Assembly: GCF_003097495.1 (NCBI RefSeq)
Contig: NZ_QEOP01000004.1
Coordinates: 1-64,000 of the forward strand
Origin: Amnibacterium flavum
GTDB taxonomy: Bacteria > Actinomycetota > Actinomycetes > Actinomycetales > Microbacteriaceae
Direction: 5' to 3'
DNA length: 64,000 nt
The position numbers and the translations under genes are program-made. The notes beneath the pieces were generated by a model. That model was not told the DNA's origin. It worked only from the letters and a program-made list of their open reading frames with translations, and searched no databases. Shown piece by piece: positions 27,411-37,177 of the stretch; position 1 is the stretch's first letter, and each line of letters begins with the position of its first letter.

Positions 27411-28115
27411 CTATTGCTCGTCGACCGTCGCGGCTTCGCGGCGCAGCCAGTCCTCGACGTTGAGAACGTGCACCGAGGCGCGCAGTCGTGCGCGTTCGAC
27501 ATCGCCGTCGGCGATCGCAGAGATGATCTCGTCATGCTCGAGCGTGGCGCTGCTCGCAACGCTCGTCGCGGCAGCGATGCGCAGCCCGCGCGCCGGGGCG
27601 GTCTGGCCGCCTAACATGTCGGTCAGAGCGGCCAGGGCGGGGTTTCCGCAGACCGCGGCGATGGCGCTGTGGAAGCGGCGATCGATCTCGATGAGCTTCG
27701 CGGTGTCGAGCGGCTTCACGTGGGCTGCCGCTTTCATCTCGTCGTTGACTGCCCGGATCTGATCGACCTGATCGGGAGTGGCGCGGAACGCCGTGCGCGA
27801 CGTGGCCTCGGCCTCGAGCACGCGGCGCACCTCGAGGAAGTCGATCGCGGCCTTGTGGTCGTGCAGGTTGACGATGAAGCTGACCGCCTCGAGCACCATG
27901 CCGGGAGCGAGACTCGTCACGAAAGTTCCGGCGCCCTGGCGCGTCTCGAGAACGCGGAGCGTGCTCAGTGCACGGATGGCCTCCCGCATCGAGTTGCGCG
28001 AGAGGCCGAGGCGACCCGCCAGGTCCTTCTCGACCGGGAGCTTGTCGCCGGGCTTGAGCTCGCCCGAGATGATCATCGTCTTGATCTGCTCGATCGCATC
28101 CTCGGTGACTGCCAT
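27411..28115 (-). CDS. GntR-family transcriptional regulator, FadR/FCD subfamily
   Basis: A 234-residue regulator: winged helix (about 5-72, LGLSRNSMREAIRALSTLRVLETRQGAGTFV) and an all-helical FCD ligand domain (about 88-215) with the metal-ligand His and Asp residues typical of the group. FCD regulators usually sense carboxylic-acid sugar catabolites. Its gene diverges from the fucose-type operon, with candidate operators in between, so it is the likely repressor of both arms. L-fuconate or 2-keto-3-deoxyfuconate would be a sensible ligand (inference). Confidence 0.9.
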   Translation of the reverse strand: MAVTEDAIEQIKTMIISGELKPGDKLPVEKDLAGRLGLSRNSMREAIRALSTLRVLETRQGAGTFVTSLAPGMVLEAVSFIVNLHDHKAAIDFLEVRRVLEAEATSRTAFRATPDQVDQIRAVNDEMKAAAHVKPLDTAKLIEIDRRFHSAIAAVCGNPALAALTDMLGGQTAPARGLRIAAATSVASSATLEHDEIISAIADGDVERARLRASVHVLNVEDWLRREAATVDEQ

Positions 28116-28180
28116 CGTCCGTCGATCCCTCGGTGAGCGCGAGGCCCTGTGCCTGCCGCGTGGTTTTCGGATAATAGCCG

Positions 28181-28194
28181 GTCATCGGGTCAAT
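28181..28194. promoter_or_regulatory. Candidate GntR operator, copy 1
   Basis: GTCATCGGGTCAAT, repeated exactly at 28369-28382. This copy lies about 65 bases upstream of the GntR start codon, in its presumed promoter. Confidence 0.45.
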
Positions 28195-28323
28195 CGGCGA
28201 GCGAGACCGCTCATGTATCGGACGACTGTCGCAGGGTTTCGGCAGCGGATTTATCGGCAGATGTGCGGAAATCCGGGCTGGCGGCCGTTCCCCGGTCGGT
28301 TCCATCCCGACTTCGGCTTTCCC

Positions 28324-28353
28324 TTGACCCTGCGGAGTCATCCGATCTACTAT
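28324..28353 (+). promoter_or_regulatory. Promoter of the fucose-type operon
   Basis: TTGACC (28324-28329), 18 bases, TACTAT (28348-28353). Transcription should start near 28360. Confidence 0.65.
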
Positions 28354-28368
28354 CCCAACGACGCAGAA

Positions 28369-28386
28369 GTCATCGGGTCAATGATG
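28369..28386. promoter_or_regulatory. Candidate GntR operator, copy 2
   Basis: GTCATCGGGTCAATGATGA region. It contains the 14-base repeat of copy 1 and a palindrome TCATC-N8-GATGA, and sits immediately after the predicted transcription start, an ideal repressor position. Confidence 0.5.
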
Positions 28387-28443
28387 ATCACATTTGAGTG
28401 ATTCATGGCCCGCCCCCGCCTTCGAATCACGGTGTAGGAGTCA

Positions 28444-30582
28444 GTGTTGACGTCTCAGGGCAAGTCCTTCCAGCAGAGCACCCACCGGATGCTGCGCGAC
28501 ATGCACATCCCCGACTGGGATGACCGCTTCCTGTCGGAGTACGACCCTGAGAGGCTCGCCGCGCAGTGCGAGCGCGCCGGCCTGAACGCGGTCATGATCT
28601 ACGCCAAGTCTCACGTGGGTCTCACCTCCTACCCGTCCGACATCGGTCGCCGTCACGGCAACCTCGGCGATCGCGACGTGATGGGCGAGCTGAACGATGC
28701 GCTCCGCAAACGCGGCATCGCAACCGCCGCGTACCAGAGCATCACCTTCGACAACTACGCGGCCGAGACTCACCCCGAGTGGGCGCAGATCGACCGCTCG
28801 ACGGGCCGCAACCTGCACGACCGCACCCGTTACGGCGTCTGCTGCCCCAACAATCTCGAATACCGGGCCTACGAGCTCGGCATCATGCAGGAGATCCTCA
28901 CCCGCTACGAGTGGGACGGGCTCTGGCTCGACATGATCTTCTTCCTCGCGATCTGCTCGTGCCAGGCCTGCACCGACCGCTACCGCGCGGAAGAGGGTGC
29001 GGAGATCCCCGGCACCGTCGACTGGACCGACCCGGCGTGGGCGACGTTCCAGGAGGCCCGCCGCCGCTGGATCGCCGACTGGACCGAGATCCTCATCGAC
29101 CGGGCGCACGAGCTGAAGCCCGGCATCGCCGTCACCCACAACCTGGCCAACGCGCTGTCGGGATGGCGCTGCGCCCAGCCCCTGCAGTCCGGGCGACTCG
29201 ACACCTACACCTCGCTCGATCTCTACGGCAACCGGTACGAGCACCTCGTCGTCACGAAGATGGCGCAGCACCTGAGCGCGACCCAGCCGGCAGAGCTCAT
29301 GGTCAGCGTCGGCGTCGACCTCATCGACCACGTGACCCTCAAGTCGATCCCGCAGCTCTCGACCGAGGCGCTCGCCGCGACCTCGGCGGGGTCGGCGTTC
29401 ATCGTGATCGACGGCATCGACCCCATCGGCACCGAGCAGATCGGCAGCTACGACACGATGAAGGCGGCCTTCGAGTCGATCGAGCCGTATGAGCGCGAGA
29501 TCGGCGGGACCCCGATCGAGGACGTCGCGATCTACTTCTCCGACAACTCGTTCATGGACTTCGCCGACAACGGCATCGTCGCCGGCCCGCCGACGCGGCT
29601 CGGCGGCACCCCGTTCCCGCATGTGGAGGCGGCGCGCGGCGCAGCGAAGGCGCTCACGAGCGCTCACATCGCGTTCGGTGTGATCACCGAGAGCGACCTC
29701 GACCGCCTGTCCGAGTGGTCGGCGATCATCCTGCCCGACGTCTCGCGCATGACGACGCGCGAGGTCGACGCATTCCGCGCCTATGTGGCAGCGGGGGGCT
29801 CGATCTACGCGAGCGGATACACCTCGCTCGTCCACGTCGATGGCACCCGGAACGACGACTTCATGCTGGCCGACGTGTTCGGGGTCGCGTTCGTGGGCGA
29901 GGAGGACGGCAGAGTGTCGTTCCTCGAGCCCGCAGCGGACATCGTGCGCGACGCCATCGCCCCGCAGTCGATGGTCAGCGAGCCGTACAACGACCAGTGG
30001 GGTGTGCCGTACACGGCCGTTCCGCTGACCACCTCGCCGCGCGTGACCGCAACGACGGCCGACGTGCTCGGCACGCTCGTCCTTCCCTATGGCGCGCCCG
30101 AGTGGGGCAACGTCGAGAAGAAGACCTGGGCTGCGATCCACTCGTCCCCGCCGTGGGACCACACCGAGCACTCGGTGCTGTCGGAGCAGCGGACGGGCGA
30201 GGGCCGCGCGGTCTACAGCGCGTTCGTGCTCGAGAGGTCGGCGACCGAGGCGAACCGGGCCCTGTTCGTGCGGATGATCCGCGACCTGATCGGCGACAGG
30301 CGATCGCTGACCGGCCGGGCGCGCACCGGGGTCTGGCTGAGCGGATACGACCAGCCCGAGAACAACCGGGTGCTCGTCGCCCTGCACAACTACGGAGCCG
30401 AAGCGCCGGTGCCGGTCGAGCAGGCCGCGATCGAGCTGCAGGCGCCCGAGGGCCGACGCTTCGTCTCGGTGACCGGCGGACCGGGCGCGACCATCACCGA
30501 TTCGGATGTCGCGGGGGAGTCGGCCTCGTTCACCGCCGAGCTGGGCGCGGAACTCGCCTTCGTCTTCGTGGAGTACGAATGA
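28444..30582 (+). CDS. Glycoside hydrolase with beta-galactosidase-trimerisation domain, probable alpha-L-fucosidase (GH151-like)
   Basis: A 712-residue cytoplasmic enzyme: a (beta/alpha)8 barrel in the first ~350 residues (AKSHVGLTSYPS; WDGLWLDMIFF), a beta-galactosidase-trimerisation/GATase-like domain (about 360-560; IILPDVSRMTTREVDAF), and a C-terminal beta domain. The architecture resembles GH151-type alpha-fucosidases, and the downstream fucose genes support that; the exact family is not certain. GTG 28444 or the adjacent TTG 28447, which is better spaced from AGGAG, is the start. It overlaps the next gene (ATGA). Confidence 0.75.
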   Translation: MLTSQGKSFQQSTHRMLRDMHIPDWDDRFLSEYDPERLAAQCERAGLNAVMIYAKSHVGLTSYPSDIGRRHGNLGDRDVMGELNDALRKRGIATAAYQSITFDNYAAETHPEWAQIDRSTGRNLHDRTRYGVCCPNNLEYRAYELGIMQEILTRYEWDGLWLDMIFFLAICSCQACTDRYRAEEGAEIPGTVDWTDPAWATFQEARRRWIADWTEILIDRAHELKPGIAVTHNLANALSGWRCAQPLQSGRLDTYTSLDLYGNRYEHLVVTKMAQHLSATQPAELMVSVGVDLIDHVTLKSIPQLSTEALAATSAGSAFIVIDGIDPIGTEQIGSYDTMKAAFESIEPYEREIGGTPIEDVAIYFSDNSFMDFADNGIVAGPPTRLGGTPFPHVEAARGAAKALTSAHIAFGVITESDLDRLSEWSAIILPDVSRMTTREVDAFRAYVAAGGSIYASGYTSLVHVDGTRNDDFMLADVFGVAFVGEEDGRVSFLEPAADIVRDAIAPQSMVSEPYNDQWGVPYTAVPLTTSPRVTATTADVLGTLVLPYGAPEWGNVEKKTWAAIHSSPPWDHTEHSVLSEQRTGEGRAVYSAFVLERSATEANRALFVRMIRDLIGDRRSLTGRARTGVWLSGYDQPENNRVLVALHNYGAEAPVPVEQAAIELQAPEGRRFVSVTGGPGATITDSDVAGESASFTAELGAELAFVFVEYE

Positions 30583-31589
30583 GCGAGCTGAGCACCGCGG
30601 CTGCCCTGCCTTCGCTCGGGCTGGGTACCGCCGCGCTCGGCGGGATGTACACGGCGGTCTCGAGCACCGAGGTGCAGGACCTCTTTGATGCCGCCTACGC
30701 CCGGGGCATCCGCTACATCGACACCGCACCGATGTACGGCTTGACAACCGCGGAGCGCCGGGTCGGATCGTTCCTCGACCGCGCCGGTCGCGACAGTGTG
30801 CAGGTCAGCACCAAGGTCGGCCGGCTCATGACACCGCTCAGCCTCCCGTCGGTTCGCGGATGGCGGGACGAGTTCGGCTGGGGCAACGCGGGCGCGTTCG
30901 CCCAGGTCTACGACTACAGCTACGACGGTATCTGGCGTTCGATCGAGGACAGCCTGCAGCGGCTGGGCCGCGACCGGGTGGACGTCGTCTTCATCCACGA
31001 CATCGGTGTGCAGACCCACGGTGACGGCAACCTCGAGTACGTCGACCAGCTGCGCTCCGGGGGCTACCGCGCGGTCGCGGAGATCAAGGCGGAGGGCATC
31101 GCCGGCGCGATCGGCCTCGGGGTCAACGAGGGCCGTGCCGTGCTCGAGACCCTCGACGACACCGACCTCGACTGGTGTCTGCTCGCCAACCAGTTCAACC
31201 TGCTCGAGCAGGACCGGTCGGCCGACGTGTTCGAGCGCTGCGCCGAACGCGGCGTGAAGCTGCTCGCGGCCGGGGTGCTGGCCACGGGCGTGCTCGCCGG
31301 CGGAGACCGCTTCCGCTACGCCGAGCTGCCCGACGAGATCGCGACGAAGCTCGACGGCCTCCGCTCGGTCGTCGACCGCTTCGGGGTGCCGCTTCCCGCG
31401 GTCGCCCTGCAGTTCGTCGAGCGGTCCGGTCGATTCGACACCCTTCTCCTCGGGCCCCGCTCGGCCGCCGAGCTCGAGCAGCTGCTCGACTGGCGCGAGG
31501 TCGCGGTGCCCGACGAGCTGTGGGACGAACTCGCCCGCACCGGCCTCGTCGAGGCGCAGTGGCTCTCGCCGGAGGGGGCGCGCCGATGA
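30579..31589 (+). CDS. Aldo/keto reductase, probable L-fucose dehydrogenase
   Basis: A 336-residue aldo/keto reductase. The catalytic tetrad is visible as D and Y in DTAPMYG, K in VSTKVG and H in VFIHDIG. It resembles the D-threo-aldose/L-fucose 1-dehydrogenase group, which oxidises L-fucose to L-fuconolactone with NAD(P). It overlaps both neighbours by four bases (ATGA), so it is made in step with the glycosidase and the lactonase. Substrate assignment is from family plus context. Confidence 0.82.
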   Translation: MSELSTAAALPSLGLGTAALGGMYTAVSSTEVQDLFDAAYARGIRYIDTAPMYGLTTAERRVGSFLDRAGRDSVQVSTKVGRLMTPLSLPSVRGWRDEFGWGNAGAFAQVYDYSYDGIWRSIEDSLQRLGRDRVDVVFIHDIGVQTHGDGNLEYVDQLRSGGYRAVAEIKAEGIAGAIGLGVNEGRAVLETLDDTDLDWCLLANQFNLLEQDRSADVFERCAERGVKLLAAGVLATGVLAGGDRFRYAELPDEIATKLDGLRSVVDRFGVPLPAVALQFVERSGRFDTLLLGPRSAAELEQLLDWREVAVPDELWDELARTGLVEAQWLSPEGARR

Positions 31590-32440
31590 TCGACGCCCAC
31601 CTGCACGTCTGGCGGATCGACCGCGGCGACTACGACTGGCTCGCCGACGAGGACGCCTCGCTCCGGCGTGACTTCTCCCTCGCCGACTGGGCGGAGGCCG
31701 CCGCGTCGACGCCGGTCGACTCGTGCGTCATCGTTCAGGCGACCCCGACCCGCGCCGAGACCCACCACGTGCTCGCGGTCGCCCGCGACAACCCCGACCG
31801 TGTTCGCGGAGTCGTCGGATGGGTCGACTTCGAGCGGCCCGAGGCCCCCGACGAGATCGCATCCCTCGCCGCTGACCCGCTGCTCGTCGCCCTCCGCCCC
31901 TGGCTGCAGGCCATCGCCGACCCCGACTGGATCCTCGGCGATCAGGTCGGACGTGCCCTCGACGCCCTCGAGCAGGCTGGGCTCGTCTACGAATCTCTCA
32001 TCAAGCCTGTCCACCTGACTCGCATCAGCGAACTCGCGCGGACCCGCCCCGGGCTGTCGATCCTCGTCGACCACGGCGCCAAGCCCGACATCGCCGCCGA
32101 TGGGTTCGAGCCGTGGGCCCGCGACCTGCGCGATCTTGCATCGGCCTCCGACCGCGTCGTCTGCAAGCTGTCCGGCCTTCTGACCGAAGCCGGCACCCGC
32201 ACCAGCCGCGACGAGCTCGAGCCCTACATCGCCACCATCCTCGACGCGTTCGGCCCCGACCGCGTGCTGTGGGGGAGCGACTGGCCCGTCGTCACGACGG
32301 TCGCGTCGTACGCCGACTGGTTCGCGATGGCGCACGACCTCGTTCCCGCCGAGCATCGCGATGCGGTGTTCGGGGGAACAGCCAGCAGGATCTACGGCCT
32401 CGACGCCGCGGACCGACTCATACAGGAGGTGGGGCGATGA
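31586..32440 (+). CDS. Amidohydrolase family protein, probable L-fuconolactonase
   Basis: A 284-residue metal-dependent hydrolase of the amidohydrolase-2 type. The metal motif HLH appears in MIDAHLHVWRID at the N-terminus and the catalytic Asp in GSDWPV near residue 231. This branch (cog3618) hydrolyses sugar lactones; beside a fucose dehydrogenase the expected reaction is L-fuconolactone to L-fuconate. ATGA overlaps on both sides. Confidence 0.85.
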   Translation: MIDAHLHVWRIDRGDYDWLADEDASLRRDFSLADWAEAAASTPVDSCVIVQATPTRAETHHVLAVARDNPDRVRGVVGWVDFERPEAPDEIASLAADPLLVALRPWLQAIADPDWILGDQVGRALDALEQAGLVYESLIKPVHLTRISELARTRPGLSILVDHGAKPDIAADGFEPWARDLRDLASASDRVVCKLSGLLTEAGTRTSRDELEPYIATILDAFGPDRVLWGSDWPVVTTVASYADWFAMAHDLVPAEHRDAVFGGTASRIYGLDAADRLIQEVGR

Positions 32441-34011
32441 GCACCCCGACAATCCGCCCGCCCGTCGCGATCTCGCTGGCCCGTTCCCGGCGCACGGTCA
32501 TCCGGCTGCACCCCGACGACAACGTCGTGGTCGCCTGTTACGACCTGACCGCCGGCGACCGGCTCGACTCCGAGAGCCTGACGACCATCGATCCGATCCC
32601 GTCGGGTCACAAGGTCGCGACCCGCGCCATCTCCGCCGGGTCGTCGGTGATCCGCTACGGCCAGTTCATCGGCCTCGCCCGCACCGACATCGCCCCGGGT
32701 GCTCATGTGCACACCCACAACCTGGACTACGTCGAGGTGGATCACGCAGCGCAGTTCGGGGTCGACGCCCGGCCGACCCAGTTCGTGGAGAAGCCCGCCA
32801 CGTTCCTCGGCATCCGCCGGGCCGACGGTCGCGTGGCGACCCGCAACTTCATCGGTCTCGTCAGCTCGGTCAACTGCTCGGCGACTGTCGTCCGCGCGAT
32901 CGCCGACTACTTCCGCCGCGACCTCAACCCCGCGGCGCTCGCCGACTTCCCGAACGTCGACGGTGTCGTGCCGCTCACGCACGGCAACGGCTGCGCGGTC
33001 GACCCGAACGGGCTCGGCCTGCAGGTGCTGCAGCGCACCCTCCGCGGGTACGCCCAGCACGTCAACTTCGCCGGCGTCATCGTCATCGGCCTCGGCTGCG
33101 AGACGAACCAGGTCGAGGACCTCGTCGAGGTCGACCTCAGCGGGCTCGACCGCCCGGTCGCGAGCTTCAACACGCAGGACGTGGGCGGCACCCGCCAGGC
33201 GGTCGCTCGCGGAATCGAGCTGGTGAAGTCGATGCTGCCGCAGGCGAACGATGTCTACCGCGAGGAGGTCCCCGCATCCGAGCTCATCGTCGGCCTGCAG
33301 TGCGGTGGATCGGACGGCTACTCGGGCATCACGGCCAACCCCGCGCTCGGTGCCGCTGTCGACCGGCTGGTGCGCAACGGCGGCACCGCGATCCTGTCGG
33401 AGACCCCCGAGATCTACGGTGCCGAGCACCTGCTGGCCCGCCGCGCGAGCAGCCCCGAAGTCGGGCAGAAGCTGCTCGACCGCATGGCCTGGTGGCTCGA
33501 CTACGCCGAGTGCATGGGCGCTGAGCTCAACAACAACCCGTCGGCCGGCAACAAGAAGGGCGGCCTGACGACCGTGCTCGAGAAGTCGCTCGGCGGTGTC
33601 GCGAAGGGCGGCACGACCGCGCTGATGGAGGTCTACGAGTACGCCCAGGCCGTCACCACCCGCGGGTTCGTGTTCATGGACACCCCCGGCTTCGACCCGG
33701 TGTCCGCCACCGGTCAGGTCGCGGGGGGAGCGAACCTCATCGCGTTCACGACCGGCCGCGGATCCGCGTACGGCTGCCAGCCGACCCCGTCGCTGAAGCT
33801 GTCGACCAACAACGAGCTGTGGCTGCGCCAGAGCGAGGACATCGACATCAACTGCGGCGAGATCGTCAACGGCTACGCCACGGTCGACGAGCTCGGCGAG
33901 CAGATCTTCCAGCGCATGCTGACCTGCGCCTCGGGGGAGTCGTCCAAGAGCGAACTGTTCGGTTACGGCCAGAACGAGTTCGTGCCCTGGCAGCTCTCCG
34001 CGGTCATGTGA
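32437..34011 (+). CDS. UxaA-family altronate/fuconate dehydratase
   Basis: A 524-residue dehydratase with both parts of the UxaA family in one chain: an N-terminal SAF domain (about 20-105) and the large catalytic part (about 115-520; NCSATVVRAIADYF, LTHGNGCAVD, QCGGSDGYSGITANP, DINCGEIVNG). UxaA dehydrates D-altronate using ferrous iron. Here its place after fucose dehydrogenase and lactonase suggests L-fuconate as substrate, giving 2-keto-3-deoxy-L-fuconate, a role proposed for the UxaA-like gene of the Campylobacter jejuni fucose locus. Confidence 0.88.
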   Translation: MSTPTIRPPVAISLARSRRTVIRLHPDDNVVVACYDLTAGDRLDSESLTTIDPIPSGHKVATRAISAGSSVIRYGQFIGLARTDIAPGAHVHTHNLDYVEVDHAAQFGVDARPTQFVEKPATFLGIRRADGRVATRNFIGLVSSVNCSATVVRAIADYFRRDLNPAALADFPNVDGVVPLTHGNGCAVDPNGLGLQVLQRTLRGYAQHVNFAGVIVIGLGCETNQVEDLVEVDLSGLDRPVASFNTQDVGGTRQAVARGIELVKSMLPQANDVYREEVPASELIVGLQCGGSDGYSGITANPALGAAVDRLVRNGGTAILSETPEIYGAEHLLARRASSPEVGQKLLDRMAWWLDYAECMGAELNNNPSAGNKKGGLTTVLEKSLGGVAKGGTTALMEVYEYAQAVTTRGFVFMDTPGFDPVSATGQVAGGANLIAFTTGRGSAYGCQPTPSLKLSTNNELWLRQSEDIDINCGEIVNGYATVDELGEQIFQRMLTCASGESSKSELFGYGQNEFVPWQLSAVM

Positions 34012-34084
34012 CCGCCTGTCATCCGAAGGATTCCCCGACTTCCCGACCCCTTGTATCCCCACCACCAATAGAAGGAGCACTGCA

Positions 34085-35377
34085 ATGACGCCGCGTCCGA
34101 AGAAATTGGGAATCGCCCTCGCCGCGATTCTCGCCACCACAGCCCTCGCCGGCTGTGTGCCCACCGCAGGAGACAGCGCCTCGGGAGGTGGGGGTGATGG
34201 CAAGACCCTCGACCTCTGGTACCTGTCCGACAACCCGACCGTGCCCGATGCCGTGAAGCGCTTCGAAGAGGCGAACCCCGACATCAAGGTCAACATGACC
34301 GACACCGTCAACGACCAGTACAAGACGAAGCTCCGGGTCGGCCTCGGCACCCCGAACGGCCCCGATGTGTTCCTCACCTGGGGTGGCGCGTCGCTCAACG
34401 AGGCTGCCGCGTCGAACCTCGTGGTCCCCGTCGACGACCTCGTCGAGGACAAGGGATACAAGGACGCCTTCAGCGAGGCCGTTCTCGCTCAGGGTTCGGC
34501 GGACGGCAAGCAGTACGCGCTGCCGTCAGCGGTCGAGGCGTCGATGGTCTGGTACAACACCGAGATCTTCGACGAGCTCGGACTCACCCCGCCCACGACG
34601 TGGGATGAGTTCATGAGCGTCATCGCGGCCACCAAGGCGGGTGGGTACACGCCGATCGCCATGGCGAACGCGACGCAGTGGCCGGGCAGCCAGTGGTGGT
34701 CGGAGCTCGTCGCGCTGTCCTGCGGCCCCGACTTCTGGGCGACCATCGCAACCCCCGACCCGAAGATCCAGTTCACCGACCCGTGCGTGATCGAGGCGCA
34801 CAAGAAGATCCAGGAGCTGACCGCCGCAGGCGCGTTCAACGACGGGTTCAACGGCCTCGACTACGACTCCGGTGAGTCGCGTCAGCTGTTCTACGCCGGC
34901 ACCGCCGCCATGAACCACATGGGCAACTGGACCGTCTCGTCGGCTCGCGAAGAGGCGCCCGAGATGCTGGAGAAGATGGACTTCTTCACCGTTCCCGCGT
35001 GGGACGGCGCGAAGGGCACGAGCGACATGATGACCGGCGGCGTCTCGCCGATGTACGCCATCTCGGCGTCGACCGACAACCCCGACGCCGCGAAGGAGCT
35101 CCTCTCCTACCTGGTCGACGAGCAGGCTTCGGCCGAGATGGCCGGAATCGGTCGCGTGCCCGTCTACGCGGGTGTCGGTATCGACGACCCGCTGGTGCAG
35201 AAGGTGTCCGACGCCATCTCGAACGCTCCGGCGATCGCGGCGTGGCCCGACCAGCTGCTGGCGCCCGAGCTCTCGACCGAGATGCTCGTGCAGGTCCAGT
35301 CGCTGTTCGGTGGTGATGCGACGTCTGAGGGTGCCGCGGAAGCCATGCAGGCCGTCTTCGACAAGCTGAACGGATAA
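34085..35377 (+). CDS. Sugar ABC transporter substrate-binding lipoprotein (fucose-type locus)
   Basis: A 430-residue lipoprotein. Lipobox TTALAGC with lipidated Cys24, then a family-1 solute-binding domain. AAGGAG lies before the ATG. It follows the dehydratase gene by 73 bases and begins the transporter part of the locus, so it probably binds L-fucose or a fucosylated saccharide. The intracellular glycosidase upstream makes an oligosaccharide plausible. Confidence 0.9.
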   Translation: MTPRPKKLGIALAAILATTALAGCVPTAGDSASGGGGDGKTLDLWYLSDNPTVPDAVKRFEEANPDIKVNMTDTVNDQYKTKLRVGLGTPNGPDVFLTWGGASLNEAAASNLVVPVDDLVEDKGYKDAFSEAVLAQGSADGKQYALPSAVEASMVWYNTEIFDELGLTPPTTWDEFMSVIAATKAGGYTPIAMANATQWPGSQWWSELVALSCGPDFWATIATPDPKIQFTDPCVIEAHKKIQELTAAGAFNDGFNGLDYDSGESRQLFYAGTAAMNHMGNWTVSSAREEAPEMLEKMDFFTVPAWDGAKGTSDMMTGGVSPMYAISASTDNPDAAKELLSYLVDEQASAEMAGIGRVPVYAGVGIDDPLVQKVSDAISNAPAIAAWPDQLLAPELSTEMLVQVQSLFGGDATSEGAAEAMQAVFDKLNG

Positions 35378-35381
35378 CGCC

Positions 35382-36302
35382 ATGGCCACGAGGAGAGCTC
35401 AGAGTTTGAGGGTGCGCGACAGGGCGGTGTGGGCTGCGTTCCTGTTGCCCGCGCTCGCCGTGTATGCACTGTTTCTCATCTATCCCGTCATCCAGTCGGG
35501 TGTTCTGAGCTTCACCTCGTGGGCCGGTCCGGGTCGGGCAGCGACTGTGGTGGGTTTGGAGAACTACACCGAGCTGCTGGCCGACCCGGTCTTCTGGCGG
35601 GCGATGGGCAACACCGCCCTGCTGCTGTTCGTCAGCATCGTCATCCAGCTGCCGATCGGTCTCGGGTTGGCGCTGATCGTGGCGACCGCCGCGCGAGCCA
35701 AGCGGTTTTGGCGGGCGATCTACTTCATCCCTACCCTCATGTCGACGGTGGCGATCGCCATCCTGTGGCGCCTGATCTACAGCCCCGATTTCGGAATCAT
35801 CAACGGATTCCTGCGGGCTGTCGGGCTGGGCGATCTGGCACAGGGATGGCTCGGCCAGTCGAGCACAGCGCTGGCAGCGGTGCTCGCCACGAACATCTGG
35901 CAGTGGGCGCCGTTCTACATGGTCATCTACCTGGCCGCGCTCGCCGGGATCAACGGCGAGGTCTACGAGGCCGCCGCACTCGATGGGGCGACTCCGTGGC
36001 AGCGGTTCTGGTACGTCACGCTGCCGCTGCTGAAGCCCGTGCTGATCACGACGTCGATCCTGTCGCTGGCCGGGTCGATCAAGGCCTTCGACCTCGTCTA
36101 CATCATGACCGGTGGCGGTCCGAGCAGTTCGACGGAGCTGCTCGCGACGTACATGTTCCGACAAGGCTTCGACAACTACCGGCTCGGTTATGCGAGCACG
36201 ATCGCGGTCGTGATGTTCCTCATCACGTTCGTGCTCACCGTTCTGGTGATCGTGCAGTCGAACCGCCGCAACCACGCTGACGAAATGCGAGGCGCCAAAT
36301 GA
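35382..36302 (+). CDS. Sugar ABC transporter permease, MalF/UgpA type
   Basis: A 306-residue permease with six helices and an EAA loop (EAAALDGATPWQRFWYVTLP). It starts four bases after the binding-protein stop and overlaps the next permease by four bases (ATGA). With its partner it forms the membrane channel of the fucose-type importer. Confidence 0.92.
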   Translation: MATRRAQSLRVRDRAVWAAFLLPALAVYALFLIYPVIQSGVLSFTSWAGPGRAATVVGLENYTELLADPVFWRAMGNTALLLFVSIVIQLPIGLGLALIVATAARAKRFWRAIYFIPTLMSTVAIAILWRLIYSPDFGIINGFLRAVGLGDLAQGWLGQSSTALAAVLATNIWQWAPFYMVIYLAALAGINGEVYEAAALDGATPWQRFWYVTLPLLKPVLITTSILSLAGSIKAFDLVYIMTGGGPSSSTELLATYMFRQGFDNYRLGYASTIAVVMFLITFVLTVLVIVQSNRRNHADEMRGAK

Positions 36303-37177
36303 CCGCCATCACGACCGCACGCGGCCAGGCGGCCCAGGGCCGAAGGTTCCTGCCGAACATCCGGTTCGCCCGGGTGGGCTGGTACGTGCTCGCCGGGGTG
36401 ACCGCCGTGTTCAGCGTGTTCCCGTTCGCCTTCATGGTGACGGGGTCGTTGAAGACGAGCGGGGAGTTCCTCGCCAACCCCTTCCTCCTGCCGCAGGCGC
36501 TCACGTTCGAGAACTTCACGAACCTGATTGCGTCGAACTTCGGCCGCTACTTCCTCAACAGCATCATCGTGACCGCCGTCGGCGTGATCGGCACGGTCGT
36601 GCTGGCGATCCTGGCCGCGTACCCGCTGTCCCGGTTCAAGACGCGGCTGAACACCCCGATGATGCTGCTGTTCCTGGCCGGGATCATGGTGCCCGTGCAT
36701 GTGACGCTGATCCCGAGCTACGTGCTCACCCAGCAGCTGGGGCTGTATGACTCGCTGCCGGCGCTGTTCGGGCCGTTCATCGCGTTCAACCTGCCGGTCG
36801 CTGTGTTCGTGTTGACCGGGTTCTTCCGGCAGATCCCCGAATCGCTGTTCGATGCGGCGAAGATCGATGGCGCGGGGCACTGGCAGTTGCTGCGCAACGT
36901 CGTGATCCCACTGTCGGGGCCGGCGATCTCGACGGTGTCGATCATCACGTTCATCTTCGTGTGGAACGAGTTCGTGTTCGCGCTCGTCCTCTTGTCGTCG
37001 GGTGAGAACTACCCGATACCGCTCGGGTTGAACGCGTTCTACGGCCAGTTCCGGGTCGACATCCCCGGTCTGATGGCCGCGCTGGTGGTCGCGACGATCC
37101 CGTCGCTGATCTTCTATCTCGCCGCTCAGGAGCGCGTGGTCGCGGGCCTGGCGGCGGGGGCCCTACGGGGAGAGTGA
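36299..37177 (+). CDS. Sugar ABC transporter permease, MalG/UgpE type
   Basis: A 292-residue permease: N-terminal basic tail, six helices and EAA loop (DAAKIDGAGHWQLLRNVVIP). The start is fixed by ATGA overlap. No ATPase follows; as with the other two sugar importers of this window, a shared ATPase encoded elsewhere must be used. Confidence 0.92.
   Translation: MTAITTARGQAAQGRRFLPNIRFARVGWYVLAGVTAVFSVFPFAFMVTGSLKTSGEFLANPFLLPQALTFENFTNLIASNFGRYFLNSIIVTAVGVIGTVVLAILAAYPLSRFKTRLNTPMMLLFLAGIMVPVHVTLIPSYVLTQQLGLYDSLPALFGPFIAFNLPVAVFVLTGFFRQIPESLFDAAKIDGAGHWQLLRNVVIPLSGPAISTVSIITFIFVWNEFVFALVLLSSGENYPIPLGLNAFYGQFRVDIPGLMAALVVATIPSLIFYLAAQERVVAGLAAGALRGE

Noticed and set aside
28441-30747. 768-codon open frame antisense to the glycosidase gene
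   Set aside because: Arg/Asp/Val-rich shadow of a real, domain-bearing gene on the plus strand.
32392-34461. 689-codon open frame antisense to the UxaA gene
   Set aside because: Shadow frame that crosses several real gene boundaries; no domain or ribosome-binding site.
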